In this document: positions 35,613 to 48,333 of the stretch, piece after piece | Layout: each line of letters begins with the position of its first letter | Numbering within the stretch: position 1 is the first letter of the stretch | The notes under the pieces: generated by a model | What the model was told of the DNA's origin: nothing | Seen by the model: the letters and a program-made list of their open reading frames with translations, nothing else | The model's database searches: none | Position numbers and translations under genes: made by a program | Assembly: GCA_019426215.1 (NCBI GenBank) | Contig: CM033403.1 | Span: 35,536,754 to 35,600,753 of the forward strand | Direction: 5' to 3' | DNA: 64,000 bases | DNA from: Buddleja alternifolia | Lineage: Eukaryota > Streptophyta > Magnoliopsida > Lamiales > Scrophulariaceae

Positions 35613-36404
35613 TCCGGATTGCTCCCTACTCGGCCTTGTTAAAAGAAACGCACTATTTGATGGAGCTTATAGTAAATTTTGTCTTAACTCATAACTGCAG
35701 AAAAAATGAATTCTGAATGATGTAATAAAGGTAGAACGAATGAGGGCTGAGGTATAAGTGTACAACTCATTATAATTATGCTATATACACATTAAAATCT
35801 CGAAATTCTTTCCTTCAAGTTTTTCATTCCAAGCAAAGCTAAAAATATCTACATTTTCTTTATATTCTTCATCGAAACATTAGAGTGAATTACATGTAAA
35901 CCGCCTCACTTTAGTGTCAATTACTAAAATTTTCTTGACTTTTGGTAAATTACAACGACTCCCTCAAAGAGTCTATTTGTAAGAAATTTAATCCTTTCAG
36001 ACATGTAAAATTTCGCAAGTAAAATACAAATTTTAAAATGAACAATCATTCTCGTAGTTTATGTCTCTAACAAATTATATTGGAATTCAAAACAACAGTC
36101 TAATTTACATATTCTAGTTTAATAATATGTTAGACAAGGTTGTCGGAACCATGTCATGCCCTAACTTTTTTTAAGAATTATCATGTCTCATGTTCGCATC
36201 GTATCAAGTCCATGTCATTGTGTCTGTATTCATGCATCATACGGGACAAGTGAACTTAAAAAAATACTCGATAGTATCATCTAACGACTCTCGCAAAAAT
36301 ATTAAAATGCTAAAATCTTAAAATTCAATTCAACCTAACTCGACAAAACAATTTAAAAATCACAAATGCCACATTAGAAAAACAGGTAACAATATTAATA
36401 AATA
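35613..36404. other. Intergenic, no gene recognised
   Basis: AT-rich. A short stretch near 35885-36030 (TTACATGTAAACC, CTCCCTCAAAGAGTC) resembles an eroded MITE of the 25166 family. Confidence 0.35.
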
Positions 36405-36630
36405 GGAAAAATTACTCATAGACCCCTTCACTTAGTGTGTAATTACCAAAAACCTCATCACTTATCTAAAATTATTAATACATCCCCTCAAGGGATCTAT
36501 TTGTAAGAATTTTTGAATGCACAAAGGGTGTAATTATATAAGAAATGTCCTAACACTTTATGTAATTTTTAAAAAAGTAGAAAATTTTTGGTAATTACAC
36601 AATAAGTGAGGGGGCTGTATGTAATTTTCT
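36405..36630. mobile_element. Foldback MITE, family of 25166-25420
   Basis: It begins GGAAAAATTACTCATAGACC and ends GGGGGCTGTATGTAATTTTC, with inner GTGTAATTACCAAAA/TTTTGGTAATTACAC inverse blocks. No clean target duplication, so this copy is probably older or end-eroded. Confidence 0.7.
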
Positions 36631-38989
36631 TGAATTAAAAATAATAGAAAGAGCGGCACGAATTTCCCGTGTAAGCATGGTGGCGGTAGAGAATGAAATT
36701 TAATGTGGAATTTGTAAATTTATGTCAGCCACCTGCAATTCATGGAAAAAGAAATATTTTTATTTTTTATTCTCTCTTTGGGGCCTAACTATAAATTATT
36801 TATTACTGGTCTACACTATTCATGGTGAGAATTTATTCAAAAAAGGAAATGTGAGAAGCTACTTTTCACAGTACATATCCTAATTTGGCCAAATCACAAC
36901 TAAAGGTATTTCCATGAAAATTACTTTAGCTTTATACTTTTTTTTGGGTAATTTTAGGGTTAAATACAAAATGCCCCTGAATTATTCCGACTATCACTTA
37001 TACTCCCTAAACTTTAAAGGTACCAAAATAGTCCCTCTTGAAAATTCTTGATTTATCAAATTCTCTCATCCAAACATAACCTTACAAGTTCTAAGCACTT
37101 TATTAACTTACCCGATGATTCCTTTGTTTTTTTAATAGATTTATCAAATTTAAGTCTTCAAAATATACAAATCATTTAAAACTTGTAATTTGTTAATTAA
37201 CAAATCATGAAAAATCATTATAATTATTTAAATCTTGTTCAATTAAATCTTATCAAAACTAACAAATCATTTAAATCTTGTAGTTTGTAAATTTATAACT
37301 TATAAATTAACAAAGTTTTTAATTTAAATTGATATAATTAACAAATTGTAGATTTAAACTCATAAGAGTCGTACTTTTTGATTGTATCATATTCAATTAT
37401 AAATTATTTAATTGTATCAATTAACAAATCCTAATTAAATCTTGAAATGAGAACCATTAGTATGATGATTCCACGAGAACCATTAATATTTTACCATCGG
37501 AAAGAATACGTAATTGTTATATAATACAATACATAGTTCTATGATTATTTGAAATGACCAACCAAAATAATTTGGTCTTATGGCATCTAATAAAGATTTA
37601 AGCCCAAAATCACTAGACCTTTTTTTATTTTATTTTTTTGAGAAGAAAAAATGATAAAAATCACTAGACCTAATAAGGGGCTTTTGTTATTTCGAATTTG
37701 CTAGAAATGATGATGAAGTAGTACGTGTTCATATAATTATATCTAGAAAAGACTATACCAAGGCCTTATTGGATTATCATTGTTTGTGAATTCTATGAAA
37801 ATATTGGACTTAACTCCATCCCGGAAAATTAAATCTAGAGATTTGCTCGAACCAAAATTTATCAGTGAATTAATAAATTTACTAATTATTAGCATGAGTT
37901 AGTATGTGGTAAAACCCGACTCAATCAAAATATTTCATAATATAACGAGCATTGATGATGAGTTGGTCCATCAACAATTCAACTTTGGCATTTTATTAGA
38001 TGTTGATTGTGTATTTTGAAAAACTTCAATTTCTAGAAATAAGAGCAAGAAAAATACAAAAAGAATCCATGGAAAAAAAGATTGGGAAAATCTCTTATGA
38101 TAGCTAGTTGCTTTGTATTCACTCTCAATTTGAACAATAAATGTCAAAAATAAACATTAGAGGCTTTCCACTAACCAAGTAGTTCATGAAGAAACCACTA
38201 GAAGTAGATAATAGTGTTAATCAAAAAAGAAAAGAAAAAGATAAAGTGTTGAGTTTATCCTTTTACTAATCATGCTTTGATGATTAGATGGAGATGGAGA
38301 CCATTTGGATGGCTAAGACAAAATCTCATGTGACTTGCAAAAAAAGATATTTTTGTTTTGTTTCTTGAATCGTAGAAAATTCATCATACCTCATATAGTT
38401 TTTTGGTGGATCGACTTCATTAAAATTAATTCACATGTAGTTGTTGATTGTATGGAGGTATGATGATAAAAAATACCTTCTTAATATATTCTAATAGTAT
38501 ATGATGAATCAACCTTAATAAATTCAATCTGTCAATTCGTCACAGGATGACCATTATATATCACAAATATATCAAGTAAAGTAATGTAAGAGCAAGAAGA
38601 GAAAAAGCATACACACTCTCTAAGGGCTCTTTAGTATATTAATGAGGATAGTATCGAAAGCTTCATGATTTGTTCAAAATTCAAAATGGCTTAAAATTAG
38701 ATTGTACATAACTTAAATCGTACATAGTAAAGATAATAAGTCGTTCGATTACATACGATGATATTAGCATTTCATTAGATGAGATATTCATAAAGAAACA
38801 TATAATATTAAAATGTTTTATGCAATATGACCAAGTAACATGGGGTAGCATTTTGTCTATTGGAATGATTTGCTTGTTATTTGTTTTATGTTTATTGGAT
38901 TTGCTCGAATTGAGTTGTATTACGTTTGTTAGTGATTATTGAAGGAAATCTTGAGAAGTACATACCTTATAATTACGATGCTCTGGCAC
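36631..38989. other. Intergenic, no gene recognised
   Basis: Very AT-rich. A one-sided MITE fragment (TAAATACAAAATGCCCCTGA) lies near 36960-37060. Nothing coding is supported. Confidence 0.45.
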
Positions 38990-38997
38990 ACTAGAGA

Positions 38998-39639
38998 TAG
39001 GGGTGTACATAAACGCGGATAACCTGCTCGATCTGCTCAACCAGCAAACTCACCGCTAATTGTATAATCAGTAATCACAAGTATATATATACATAGTTAA
39101 AGATTAATCCTAAATTTTTAAAACTATACATGCATATATAAACTTTAATAACAATGGTTTTATTCAAATTTATGTAACACTCTTTACTTTTTATTTGAGC
39201 AAACAAATTGGTTCATTTGAACATTTATTTTTACTTGATACGAACAAAAGTTTTGTATGTAGATATATATTTTGACAATACACTTATAAGACAATTTAGT
39301 TGCATTACTTTAGGGTTTACTAGTAATGATAATATGATTTTTATTTAATAACACCGCTTATTCTTGTATTTCTCTCCAACTCAATTTTTTTTTAGCTAAA
39401 TGTATAACAATATGTTATTTAGTTTTTTACTTGCTAGTTATAACTAAAAGTAAGTGGTAAGAACTATAACTATAATTCGATAACCCGCCCGATAAATATA
39501 TTTAACCCGACTAACATGAATCGCTCTGTTTGAAAAGATAATTATGCGGTTTCTGTTTGATATTTTATCAACCAGCACATATCGGGTCGGGTTGAACTTT
39601 TTTCGTAAAACCTCCCGAACCCGACTGCGTACACCCCTA
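38998..39639. mobile_element. hAT-type element, 642 bp
   Basis: Ends TAGGGGTGTACATAAACGCG and GACTGCGTACACCCCTA are inverse repeats. The flanking 8-mers ACTAGAGA (38990-38997) and GTTAGAGA (39640-39647) match at 6 of 8. Inner GGTCGGGTTG/AACCCG motifs recall the smaller hAT-type MITE at 16642. No transposase reading frame. Confidence 0.65.
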
Positions 39640-40784
39640 GTTAGAGATCCGTTTCGTCCCCCAATGAATACTAAACACTGTTTCTTTCATGTTAAGAGAT
39701 GCCCGACTTGCTCGCACCTGATAAGACTTTGCAAATCATTTGGTTTCTCCATTTGATCGCTAAGCTCAACCATCACCACATCTGATACAAACCTCAATTA
39801 CTGAGCTCGATTGTCTTATGATAGTATTGGTCGGTTATCCTTGTTAAACGACTTTAGGATATACTGGTAGTGTTTGCAAACTCTAAATAAAAGTGTTTTT
39901 GAGCTTTTAGCTAAAAACAAACAATTTTGTAGTGTTTGCAAATTCAGCTTTTGCTTCTGATTCTCTAAAATTAAGCTCCTAGAAGCCAAAAGCTCCAAGC
40001 TGGGTAGGGGGTGCTTTTTAAATTCCTGCAATTCAAATAATTTTTTAGTGACAATTCTATCTTTGACAATATTTCTATATTCCCAAATTAACCCCATCAA
40101 TTTTTTTTTTTTAAAAAAATTGCGATTAAATTTCAGGGGAGCAGAAACCTGAAAGAAACGTAAAATCATTTCCTTTTCTCTATTGTTAATTATATCTTAC
40201 TAGTTGGGATATTGCTAAAATCAAGAGATATATCAGTTAAGAGGCCTAAAAAATCTGAAAACTCCCAACCTAGGCTATATATACAGCAATACAAAGCAAT
40301 ATCTCTCTTGATCTCATGTTTTATTGTTAGAGTGTATGCCCTCAAATGCCATAAAGAGGATAGATTTATAGGACATGAACATTGTAACTAAACTATGGTT
40401 TTTCCAATTAATATAAGGCATTTGATTGTTGTTTTCTTATAGGCATTTGTAAGGTATAATAAACAACGTAAAGTCCTTGATGACAAGGCAAACCCTCTAC
40501 CTTCTATGGGATAGGAGGATAGGCACTAGAGTGGTTTGATCCCCGTCATCTAAAAGGGTTTTCAAGTCTAAGAAATATTGATTGGACATCAATAGTGAAT
40601 ACAAGCTTGTATGATATAAGTTTTGACAGAGAAAGTGTCAGTCGTACACTATGGAAATGGTAGTGAGAACTTATGTCATAGACACATCAGTTGGACTGAT
40701 ATGTTCGAACACGACTCGCATCAGTTCATCACATGGGTATTCACTCATTGACAGTCAATGATGAAACTGATAAGTAGTGATAGG

Positions 40785-42589
40785 CACTAGTACAGAAAAG
40801 GCCTGTTACAGCGCACATTTTACAGCGGTTTTTTGAAAACCGCTGAACGGAGAGACTTATTACAGTGGTTTATAAGTGAACCGTTATAATGGATATTAAT
40901 CGGGTATCTATTACAGCGGTTTTTTATCGAACCGCTGTAATAGTTTCAAACCTATTATAGCGGTTCGTTAGAAAATCGCTCTAATAGGCCGATCAAAATA
41001 AGAAAAAAAAAAAAACTTCTTATAGCGGTTCGGTACCGAACTGATATAACTGGGCTAAACCTGTTATAGCGGTTCGGTAGCGAACCGCTGTAACAGGTCA
41101 AAAAATTTTAAAAAAAAATCCCCCCCAATTTTCCCGCCCAAAATTTTTCGGAGCAAAAAAAAAAACTTTTTTTTTGGTACCGAACCAGTTAGAACAGGTC
41201 AAAAAATTTTAAAAAAAATTCCCCCCCAATTTTCCCGCCCAAAATTTTTCGGAGCAAAAAAAAACATTTTTTTTTGGTACCGAACCGGTTACAGCGGTTC
41301 GCTACCGAACCGCTATAACAGGTCAAAAAATTTTAAAAAAAATTCCCCCCCAATTTTCCCGCCCAAAATTTTTCGGAGTAAAAAAAAAAACTTTTTTTTT
41401 TGGTACCGAACCGATTACAGCGGTTCGGTACCGAACCGCTGTAACCGGTTCCCTGTTACAGCGGTTCGCTACTGAACCGCTGTAACCGGTTCCCTGTTAC
41501 AGCGGTTCGCTACCGAACCGCTGTAATAGGTCAAAATATTTTAAAAAAATCCCCCCCCCCCCATTTTTCCCGCCCAAAACTTTCCGGACCTATTACAGCG
41601 GTTATTCAAAGAACCGCTATAATAGGCTTTGACCGAAAATAAAAATCCTCTTTATATATCTCACTCCTCTTTCTCTTCTTCATTTGAAATTTGAAATTTC
41701 ATCTTCTTCATTTCCTCTTTATCTCTCACTCCTCTCTCTCTCTCTCTCTCACTAACGCCGCCGACACTACCACCTCCATCAACGCCGCCGACACTACCAC
41801 CTCCATCAACGCCGCCGACACCACCTATATGTATGGGTGTATGTATATTTGTGTATGTGTGGGTACATTTATTTTGTGTATATGTGGGTGTATATGTATA
41901 TTTGTGTATGTGTAGATGAGTGTATGTATAAATTTGTGTATTTACGAAAATAAAATATTTTTCGTTTATAATTTAACCGTGTCAGAATGACACGAAATTT
42001 GCACGGTCATAGCGAAACGGCATTCCAAACAAAACGCAAATTTTGCGCTCTCGGGATTTTAGCTATCCGAGATCGTTTAAGGCCTTAAATACGCATTTTA
42101 TTACAAAAATACGTATTTTTGTAATAAAACACGTATTTGAGGCCTTAAACGATCTCGGATGGCTAAAATCACGAGAGCGTAAGATACTTTCTTACGTTTT
42201 GTTCGGAATGCCATTTCGCTATGACCGTGCAAATTTCGTATCATTCCAACACGGTCAAATATTTTTTTTTTTTTTTTAAAGCGCCTATTACATTCGAAAA
42301 CCGCTGTAATAGTGTAGCCTATTACAGCGGTTTTTTTCTAAACCACTGTAATAGGCTTCTTAAAATTTTTTTTTTTTTTAATAGCGATTATTTGTATAAC
42401 CGCTGTAATAGGGTATACCCTATTACAGCGGTTATAAAAATTTATAACCGCTGTAATAGGTATCTATTACAGCGGTTTTTAACCGCTGTAATTGGCCTGA
42501 ACCAATTACAGCGGTACCTATTACAGCGGTTAAAAACCGCTGTAATTGGCCAAAAATAACCGCTTTAATAGGTCATTTCTGTAGTAGTG
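40785..42589. mobile_element. Non-autonomous CACTA (En/Spm-type) element, 1805 bp
   Basis: It begins CACTAGTACAGAAAAGGCC and ends AGGTCATTTCTGTAGTAGTG, whose inverse is CACTACTACAGAAATGACCT. It is flanked by a perfect 3-bp duplication, AGG (40782-40784 and 42590-42592). Both subterminal regions are packed with ACAGCGGTT and its inverse AACCGCTGT, the kind of arrays that bind CACTA transposase. No transposase gene. Inside are three direct repeats of about 120 bp (about 41090-41400), a 27-bp triplicated GCCGCCGACACTACCACC unit (41753-41830) and a large palindrome (41960-42262). Confidence 0.92.
41960..42262. repeat. Large palindrome inside the CACTA element
   Basis: Two arms of about 145 bp face each other around ACGTATTTTTGTAATA. 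Matching blocks include GAGATCGTTTAAGGCCTTAA with its inverse, and GCACGGTCATAGCGAAA with TTTCGCTATGACCGTGC. Identity is high but not complete. Confidence 0.85.
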
Positions 42590-44130
42590 AGGTATGTGTG
42601 AACCTCTGACCTGAGAAATCGAGTTGAAGATGTACTTGTGGCATCAAGTCTGTCATTAGAGTAGTTAGATTCAAATCACCTGTTGGTGGAATCGACCTCG
42701 AAGTGCGACTTGATGGGCAAGTAGCATTGTTAACTGATTTGCAATATGGAATTTATTCTCTCATAAGTGAATGAGTAAAATATCCCATGCGATCATGAAT
42801 AAGTGAGGATGAAAGTCTTTGGTCAAAGCATTTAAATACCTCGACTTATTATGAGCTTAGGCATATGGTCAAGTTATATGAGTATGACTTTAAATCATGA
42901 CTCTTACTTGACTGGAATATAAGAATAAAAGGTTTATACACGTACGGTATTCACGGCGTAAAGGTTTGGAATGATCCTATTCATTCGTTCTCAATTGGGT
43001 TACGGTGTGAGCCACGAGACTGGCTAGGTGTCACTCACACCCCTTTGGATTCCTCCCAATTGCCTTTTGAGACGAACCTAAAGTGTCGCGCTTAAAGGAA
43101 GTGCAAAAGGAAAAACATGGGAAAAAGACTTGAGAGAAATTCACGGCATTGGATACCGTAATTAATTAATTAATTATTGGGTAATTTAATTAATTAATTA
43201 AATTAATGAGTTAAATAATTTTTTGGAGAAATTGAATTATAAATTAATTAGGAATTGAATTAATTGGATTATCAATTTATTTATTGGATAAATAAATTAT
43301 CCGATTAATTAATTAGCAAGCAAGATGAAAGGCCGAAAGCTTCCGAGCCCACTAAGGGACGGCCAAATAGACGCCCAAATAGGGCTCTTGCATGCTAGTG
43401 TTATTGTTTCATAATGATATAAATATATCACAAGGTGAAAAATAACACAAGACAACTTACATAACTTTCTCTCCAAGAAAAAGTCTCCCACCTCTCTCTC
43501 TCTCTCTAGCCGTCTTTGACAAGGAAGAAAGGAGGAGTTTTTCGTTTTTGATTCCGGTGTGACGAATTAAAGACGTTGGCAAATTCGGCGTTAGAGAAAA
43601 AGATCACGTTCAGAAATCAACATACGCGAGAACGGTAATTTTTTTATACACAATTAAACACGAGGATTAGAGATGATTCGGGTCTTGAGAATTAAATTTA
43701 CTTTCCGCTACGTTTTATTCGTATAATTCTCAACATTTAGTTTATTCTTGAGTTTGTACATAAATCTTACATTTCTCTTCTATTTTTCCTCGTTTAATTG
43801 TTTTGCTATTATAGTTCTGTAATCTACTTGTCCCAAATAATCAATATTATTTCATAAACATATGCTTTTTGGAGTATTTTGTTAAAAAGAAGATTAGGAA
43901 CATAAATGTGAAAAAATATAATTTTTGTATTATTTTAGGGGGCAATATTGTACTTTCTGCAGAAATGTTAATTGATAATCACTTTTATTTGCAAACACTC
44001 TCTGCAACTTTTTTCCACTTTCAGCTTCTGTTTGCAAACACTATCCACTTCTGCTTCTCAAGTGATTCTGCTTATTTTTCATTTAAAATCACTTCTCTAA
44101 AAGTAGTAGAGTTTGCAAACACTCCCACTA

Positions 44131-44776
44131 TTTTAAAACTTCGGCTCAAAAATTTACAAAACTCTAATTGCCAAGAAAAGATTAAAATGGACCTTAATAT
44201 TTCTAACTTTAGATTTAGATGGGTTTGACTAGTGTCTTACGTAAAGGAGTAATATTCCTTTTTTTATGGCTTTCATGTCTTTGCAAGGGAGTTTGTACTC
44301 CTTGTTTTATTGCTTTCATAGACTTTCTTGTGAGTGGTTTAGAATTACTTCTTCATTTTAAGTGAAATAAATAACGGATGAGGGGCCGTCCACACCCTCC
44401 CTCAGTAGGGTGGTTTGTTAAAAAAAAAAAGAAGAAGAAGAAGAAGAAATATGGGGCAACACCCCATGAATAATTTTTTAAATTCTTGTAAAGAATAAAT
44501 ATAAATAATAAATAAAAATTGCACATGAGATTATGGGTGTGAATTAAAGGGACAAATATTTGGTAGATATATATATAATATATAATGACAGCAAATGAAA
44601 TGGATGGGTCATGAGACCATTTTGTTCGTTACTGAGACCCAGACTTAAAAAAAAAAGACACAGGACCACTGCCTTGAAACTCCAACTCACACCTATCCTA
44701 TTCTGTATTATCAATTTTTTATACTTTTATTTATTTTCAATTTCTTTGTAACATATACAAATTTATGATTTCACAT
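44131..44776. other. Intergenic, no gene recognised
   Basis: AT-rich spacer with a GAA microsatellite at about 44430-44447. It ends where homology to the second GTPase unit begins. Confidence 0.4.
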
Positions 44777-46371
44777 CCAAAATATAAAAAGGAGATATAA
44801 ATTGAAATCCATAAAAAATAAGTTTGAATTGTAAATGAAAATGCTTAAAAAGTTTAATATTAGCTGAGATAAGTAAATATAAATGAAAACGTAAAATTAT
44901 ACAAACCTCCCATTATATGTAATCATGCAACTACTCCCTCTTATTTTTAAAATTACACAAAAAGAGAAACCCTTATGTAATGCACTTCTTGCAATTACCC
45001 CACCTGTATTTAATAATTCTTACAATTTATCCCCTAAAAAACCTGACAATTACGTCCTGTAGGGCTGTTTAAATATGGTTTTTTTTTTTTTTTTGGTAAT
45101 TACACATTATAAGAGGGGTTATGTCCATAATTATCGACCCAACTTGACATGCCCGAGTTGGAGGTCGTGTGCTTAAGTCCAAGAAGTAGGTATTTTACCA
45201 AAATGTTTGTAATTTTGTATTTCAATTATGGGCTTTTATTAATTTATTTTCATACATAAATCAGATTAATTGGGGCTGGGCTAAAATTGAAGAAATCTCT
45301 TATGACTAACGTTATTGGCCAAAATCTGCCAAAGGGGCCCAAAATATTCGTACGTGAACCAAAACAGCATCCATTCTACAATAGTATTGTAACAATACCA
45401 GCATTCTTTACTATAATGCTCTTATCTTTACAAATTCTTCAACTTAAAATCACGAGATAATCATAATTATTTTCTAATACATCTCATGGAAAATGTACCA
45501 CACACATCATAATTATACTGAAAGTTGCAATACCGAAGAATTGCTAAGAAAGAGTTAAATATTTGATAACAAATTGTGGATAGAAATATTTATAATTGAT
45601 TGAAAATAAGGGGAAAAAATTATCTTCATTCTTATAGTTTAAAAAAATACAAACTTATAAAATCTTAAATTTTACCCAAAACTTGTTAGTCCAATGATAT
45701 CAGCTTCCACTTTCACGTGGGAGGTCCTGAGTTCAATCTTAGGTTGTCACAAATTGTGATTTTTCTCTACTTATCTAGAGTCTTATAGGGTCTGTGTGAC
45801 CCATAATTAAAAAATTATTAACTTGAGTTTGTCAGTTTAGAGTATTCCCTCGTTTAGATTTTGTTAAAAAAATCCTAAATATTAAGATTCAATAGTGCCA
45901 GCACATAACTATGCTCATCTCGGCCATACATTGAAGTTTATCAACAACATAATTTGAAAGCCATTTTCCAAGTTCCAACATTCAAGTAAAAATACATATA
46001 AACACTAACGAAGTCAACATATCCCCAAGAGCCACATTATTAAACAACTAAAAAAGATTAAAAAAATTCAAAGAAATCACACACAAAGATCTTCTCACAT
46101 ACAAGTAACCCTTATTTCAACTCTTAGGTGGATCAATTATACTAACCTCAAGGACCTACACTGGACTTAACGGGTCTCCAGGCTAACAAGTTAGACATTT
46201 GAACCACTCAATATGTAGAGTGATCCTGCAGATGAACGGTTAGAACCTACCACGATTGTGATTGGTCTAGATCAAGGACTACTGATTCTAGACGTCACAA
46301 TACATTGTAACACACCTCATAATATGTATTTTTCAACGTACCTAAAAATTAAATCGTCCCACTAACATATT
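44777..46371. other. 3' flank of GTPase gene copy 1
   Basis: Duplicated non-coding DNA. It includes an old MITE-like stretch (about 44895-45110, AATTACACAAAA/GGTAATTACACATT) that was present before the duplication because unit 2 has it at about 53575-53830. The SINE-like copy at 45673-45825 is unique to unit 1. Confidence 0.55.
45673..45825 (+). mobile_element. tRNA-type SINE-like copy, unit 1 only
   Basis: It has an A-box-like TTAGTCCAATGA and a B-box-like GAGTTCAATCT about 35 bp apart, and an A-rich 3' end. The short direct repeat AACTTG occurs on both sides (about 45673 and about 45832). The matching position in unit 2 (about 54380) lacks it, which supports insertion after duplication. 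Confidence 0.6.
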
Positions 46372-48292
46372 TCACATTTTAAGTTTGTGATTGTGATGCC
46401 CAAATCTTGAGAAGAAATCTGCAAGAATTGCAAACAATGAAGCAAGGAACCACATTATCCATGAGAAGACCAAGATTACCCAATCCTTGAATTTCTTCTT
46501 TGGGAGATGAGTTCTATCAGATAGCAATAAAGCCCTATAAATTGCTTCTGTGAGGGCAAATGCTGTGACTGGATCAGATTCCTCAGCTAGAATCCCCTGC
46601 TCTGTCAGACATGGTATGTCATATGCACCACTAGCCTCAGGTATTCCTAGATATTCACAGATCTTCAATCTACCGTTGATCCTGTCCTCACCATTTAGGA
46701 TGTCTCCATGTGTTAGGATCAAGATTGGATTCTCATCTGCCCAAAAAATAAATCCAAAATGGGTAAAAAGGTATTTTAGAGAACAAGTACATTTTCTAGG
46801 ATGAGTCTATGGTAGATTGGGACGGACGGTTCCGCTCCATCATACACAGTTGGATACCCCCTGCATCAAAACGTATATGGTGGATTGGGATCAGTGGACC
46901 CAGTTCACCATACCCCACTACTATCGACGGTTCCGCTCCATCCCTGCATCAAACCGTGTATGGTGGATCGGGATCAATGGACCCAATTCACCATAGCATC
47001 ACCACGTTTTTTGTATGAAGGACAATTATTTTGGTACAAGGTAGATGACAAAAACTCCAAACGGATCTATATTATGCTGCCACCAATGTATGGACCCTAC
47101 TACTCACATGGAGTAGTCCTAATTGTTTGGCGTTTCATATAAGAATCCCCCCACAACTCACCCTAAAAATTCTTATACGGTTTGGTTTGGTGCTGAACAC
47201 TAAAGAGTTTGAATTATGCTACATCAGCAATGTTAGCGTTATATAACGTTTTATTTTGATAGACCATTATATACAATATGCTGATGTGACATAATTTAGA
47301 CACTTTAATGTATCCAGACTCCAAATTCGTACAAGAATTTTCATAAACTACACATTATTTACGGAGTAATTAGAGACTTAACTGGGATTTTTAATAGCTG
47401 AGAAATGGAAAAGGTGCCTTAGTGTCTCAATATACTTGAAATCATCACATTTGAATGCCTTGTGAATCTGTGATAGATCAGCCACAACCATCACACAATT
47501 GACCTTTCTCTTTATGTATCGGGAATTATCTTGCCCCGTTGCTCCATTCAAGCCTTGTTCATCTCCTAATCCGTGACAAGGCTGATTATGTTGAACCCCG
47601 TCGAACAACCATGTCGAAACCTCGTCTAATCCTTCGTTCATTTGGTTTTGATCTAAACCCATTGTGTCATACACACAAAATCCACTTGTTGGTGATCTCA
47701 AAACATTGTGTTCTTCAAGATACATTGTGGTGTAGTTTGAAGATTTGCCTAATTATATCCAATGGAAAGTAAAAACTAGTTAGTTCGTTTGAGTAAGCAC
47801 AAATCAACAACATAAGACGAAAAATGTACAAAATTCGAAGTGATTTCCCCAAAATAGACTTTGTTATGGGCGAGAAAGAGATAATTTCACTATACTGGAG
47901 ATGATTTCACTATACTAGAGGTAGAAAAACTACAAACAAAATCTAATAACTAATATATAAGCCAGTATATAGCGTGCAATTTCACCCCAGGAAAAAGAAT
48001 TGAGCTTAGAAGTTTAAAACGTATCATAATCAATTCAGCAAAGTATGTCAAGGCTTCATATAGTACATCCATGGTTCTAATTTTTTTATTTTTTGAAAAA
48101 TCATGGTTCTAAATTAAAAATCACATTTTCCTAAGATGTATTTATAGACATATTTACACAAACATCTAAGCCTATATGGAATGCAATATAGACATTTTGA
48201 TTCAATACCATAATTCTACTTACTTATCATGTAAAATTTGAGACATTACAAGTTCGACGACTGTCAGGTCTAGCCCCTCATTCGTCTCTATA

Positions 48293-48333
<41 letters not shown>

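Larger units (their letters stand above)
40325..43735 (+). mobile_element. Solo LTR (about 1.6 kb) interrupted by a CACTA element
   Basis: It starts TGTTAGAGTGTATGCC and ends ATAATTCTCAACA (TG...CA). Flanking 5-mers are TTTAT (40320-40324) and TTTAG (43736-43740), 4 of 5 matching. Removing the CACTA insertion (40785-42589 plus one 3-bp duplication) leaves about 1.6 kb with no gag-pol domains. This fits a solo LTR left by recombination. Orientation is a guess from the TG end; the superfamily is unresolved. Confidence 0.65.
39868..44130. mobile_element. Probable hAT-type element split by a solo LTR
   Basis: The left end TAGTGTTTGCAAACTCT (about 39868) and right end AGAGTTTGCAAACACT (about 44110-44126) are inverse copies. 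Between them, TTTGCAAA motifs recur in direct and inverse orientation in both outer parts (39930, 43988, 44028). The two halves (39868-40324 and 43741-44130) are separated by the solo LTR. I could not find a matching 8-bp target duplication, so the outer boundaries are tentative. Confidence 0.5.

Noticed and set aside
39816..40169. 117-codon minus-strand open frame
   Set aside because: It overlaps the left part of the split hAT-type element and shows no domain; a transposase would need conserved motifs, which are missing.
41691..41915. 74-codon open frame with NAADTTTSI repeats inside the CACTA element
   Set aside because: It runs from a CT-repeat through a 27-bp triplication into TG repeats. 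No homology to CACTA transposase and no plausible gene structure.
42221..42559. 112-codon open frame with repeated CNR motifs
   Set aside because: It is a translation of the subterminal ACAGCGGTT arrays, not a protein gene.
40800..42580. Possible CRISPR-like array because of regularly repeated ACAGCGGTT
   Set aside because: Repeats are short, in both orientations, without unique spacers of constant length, and lie between CACTA ends in a plant genome.
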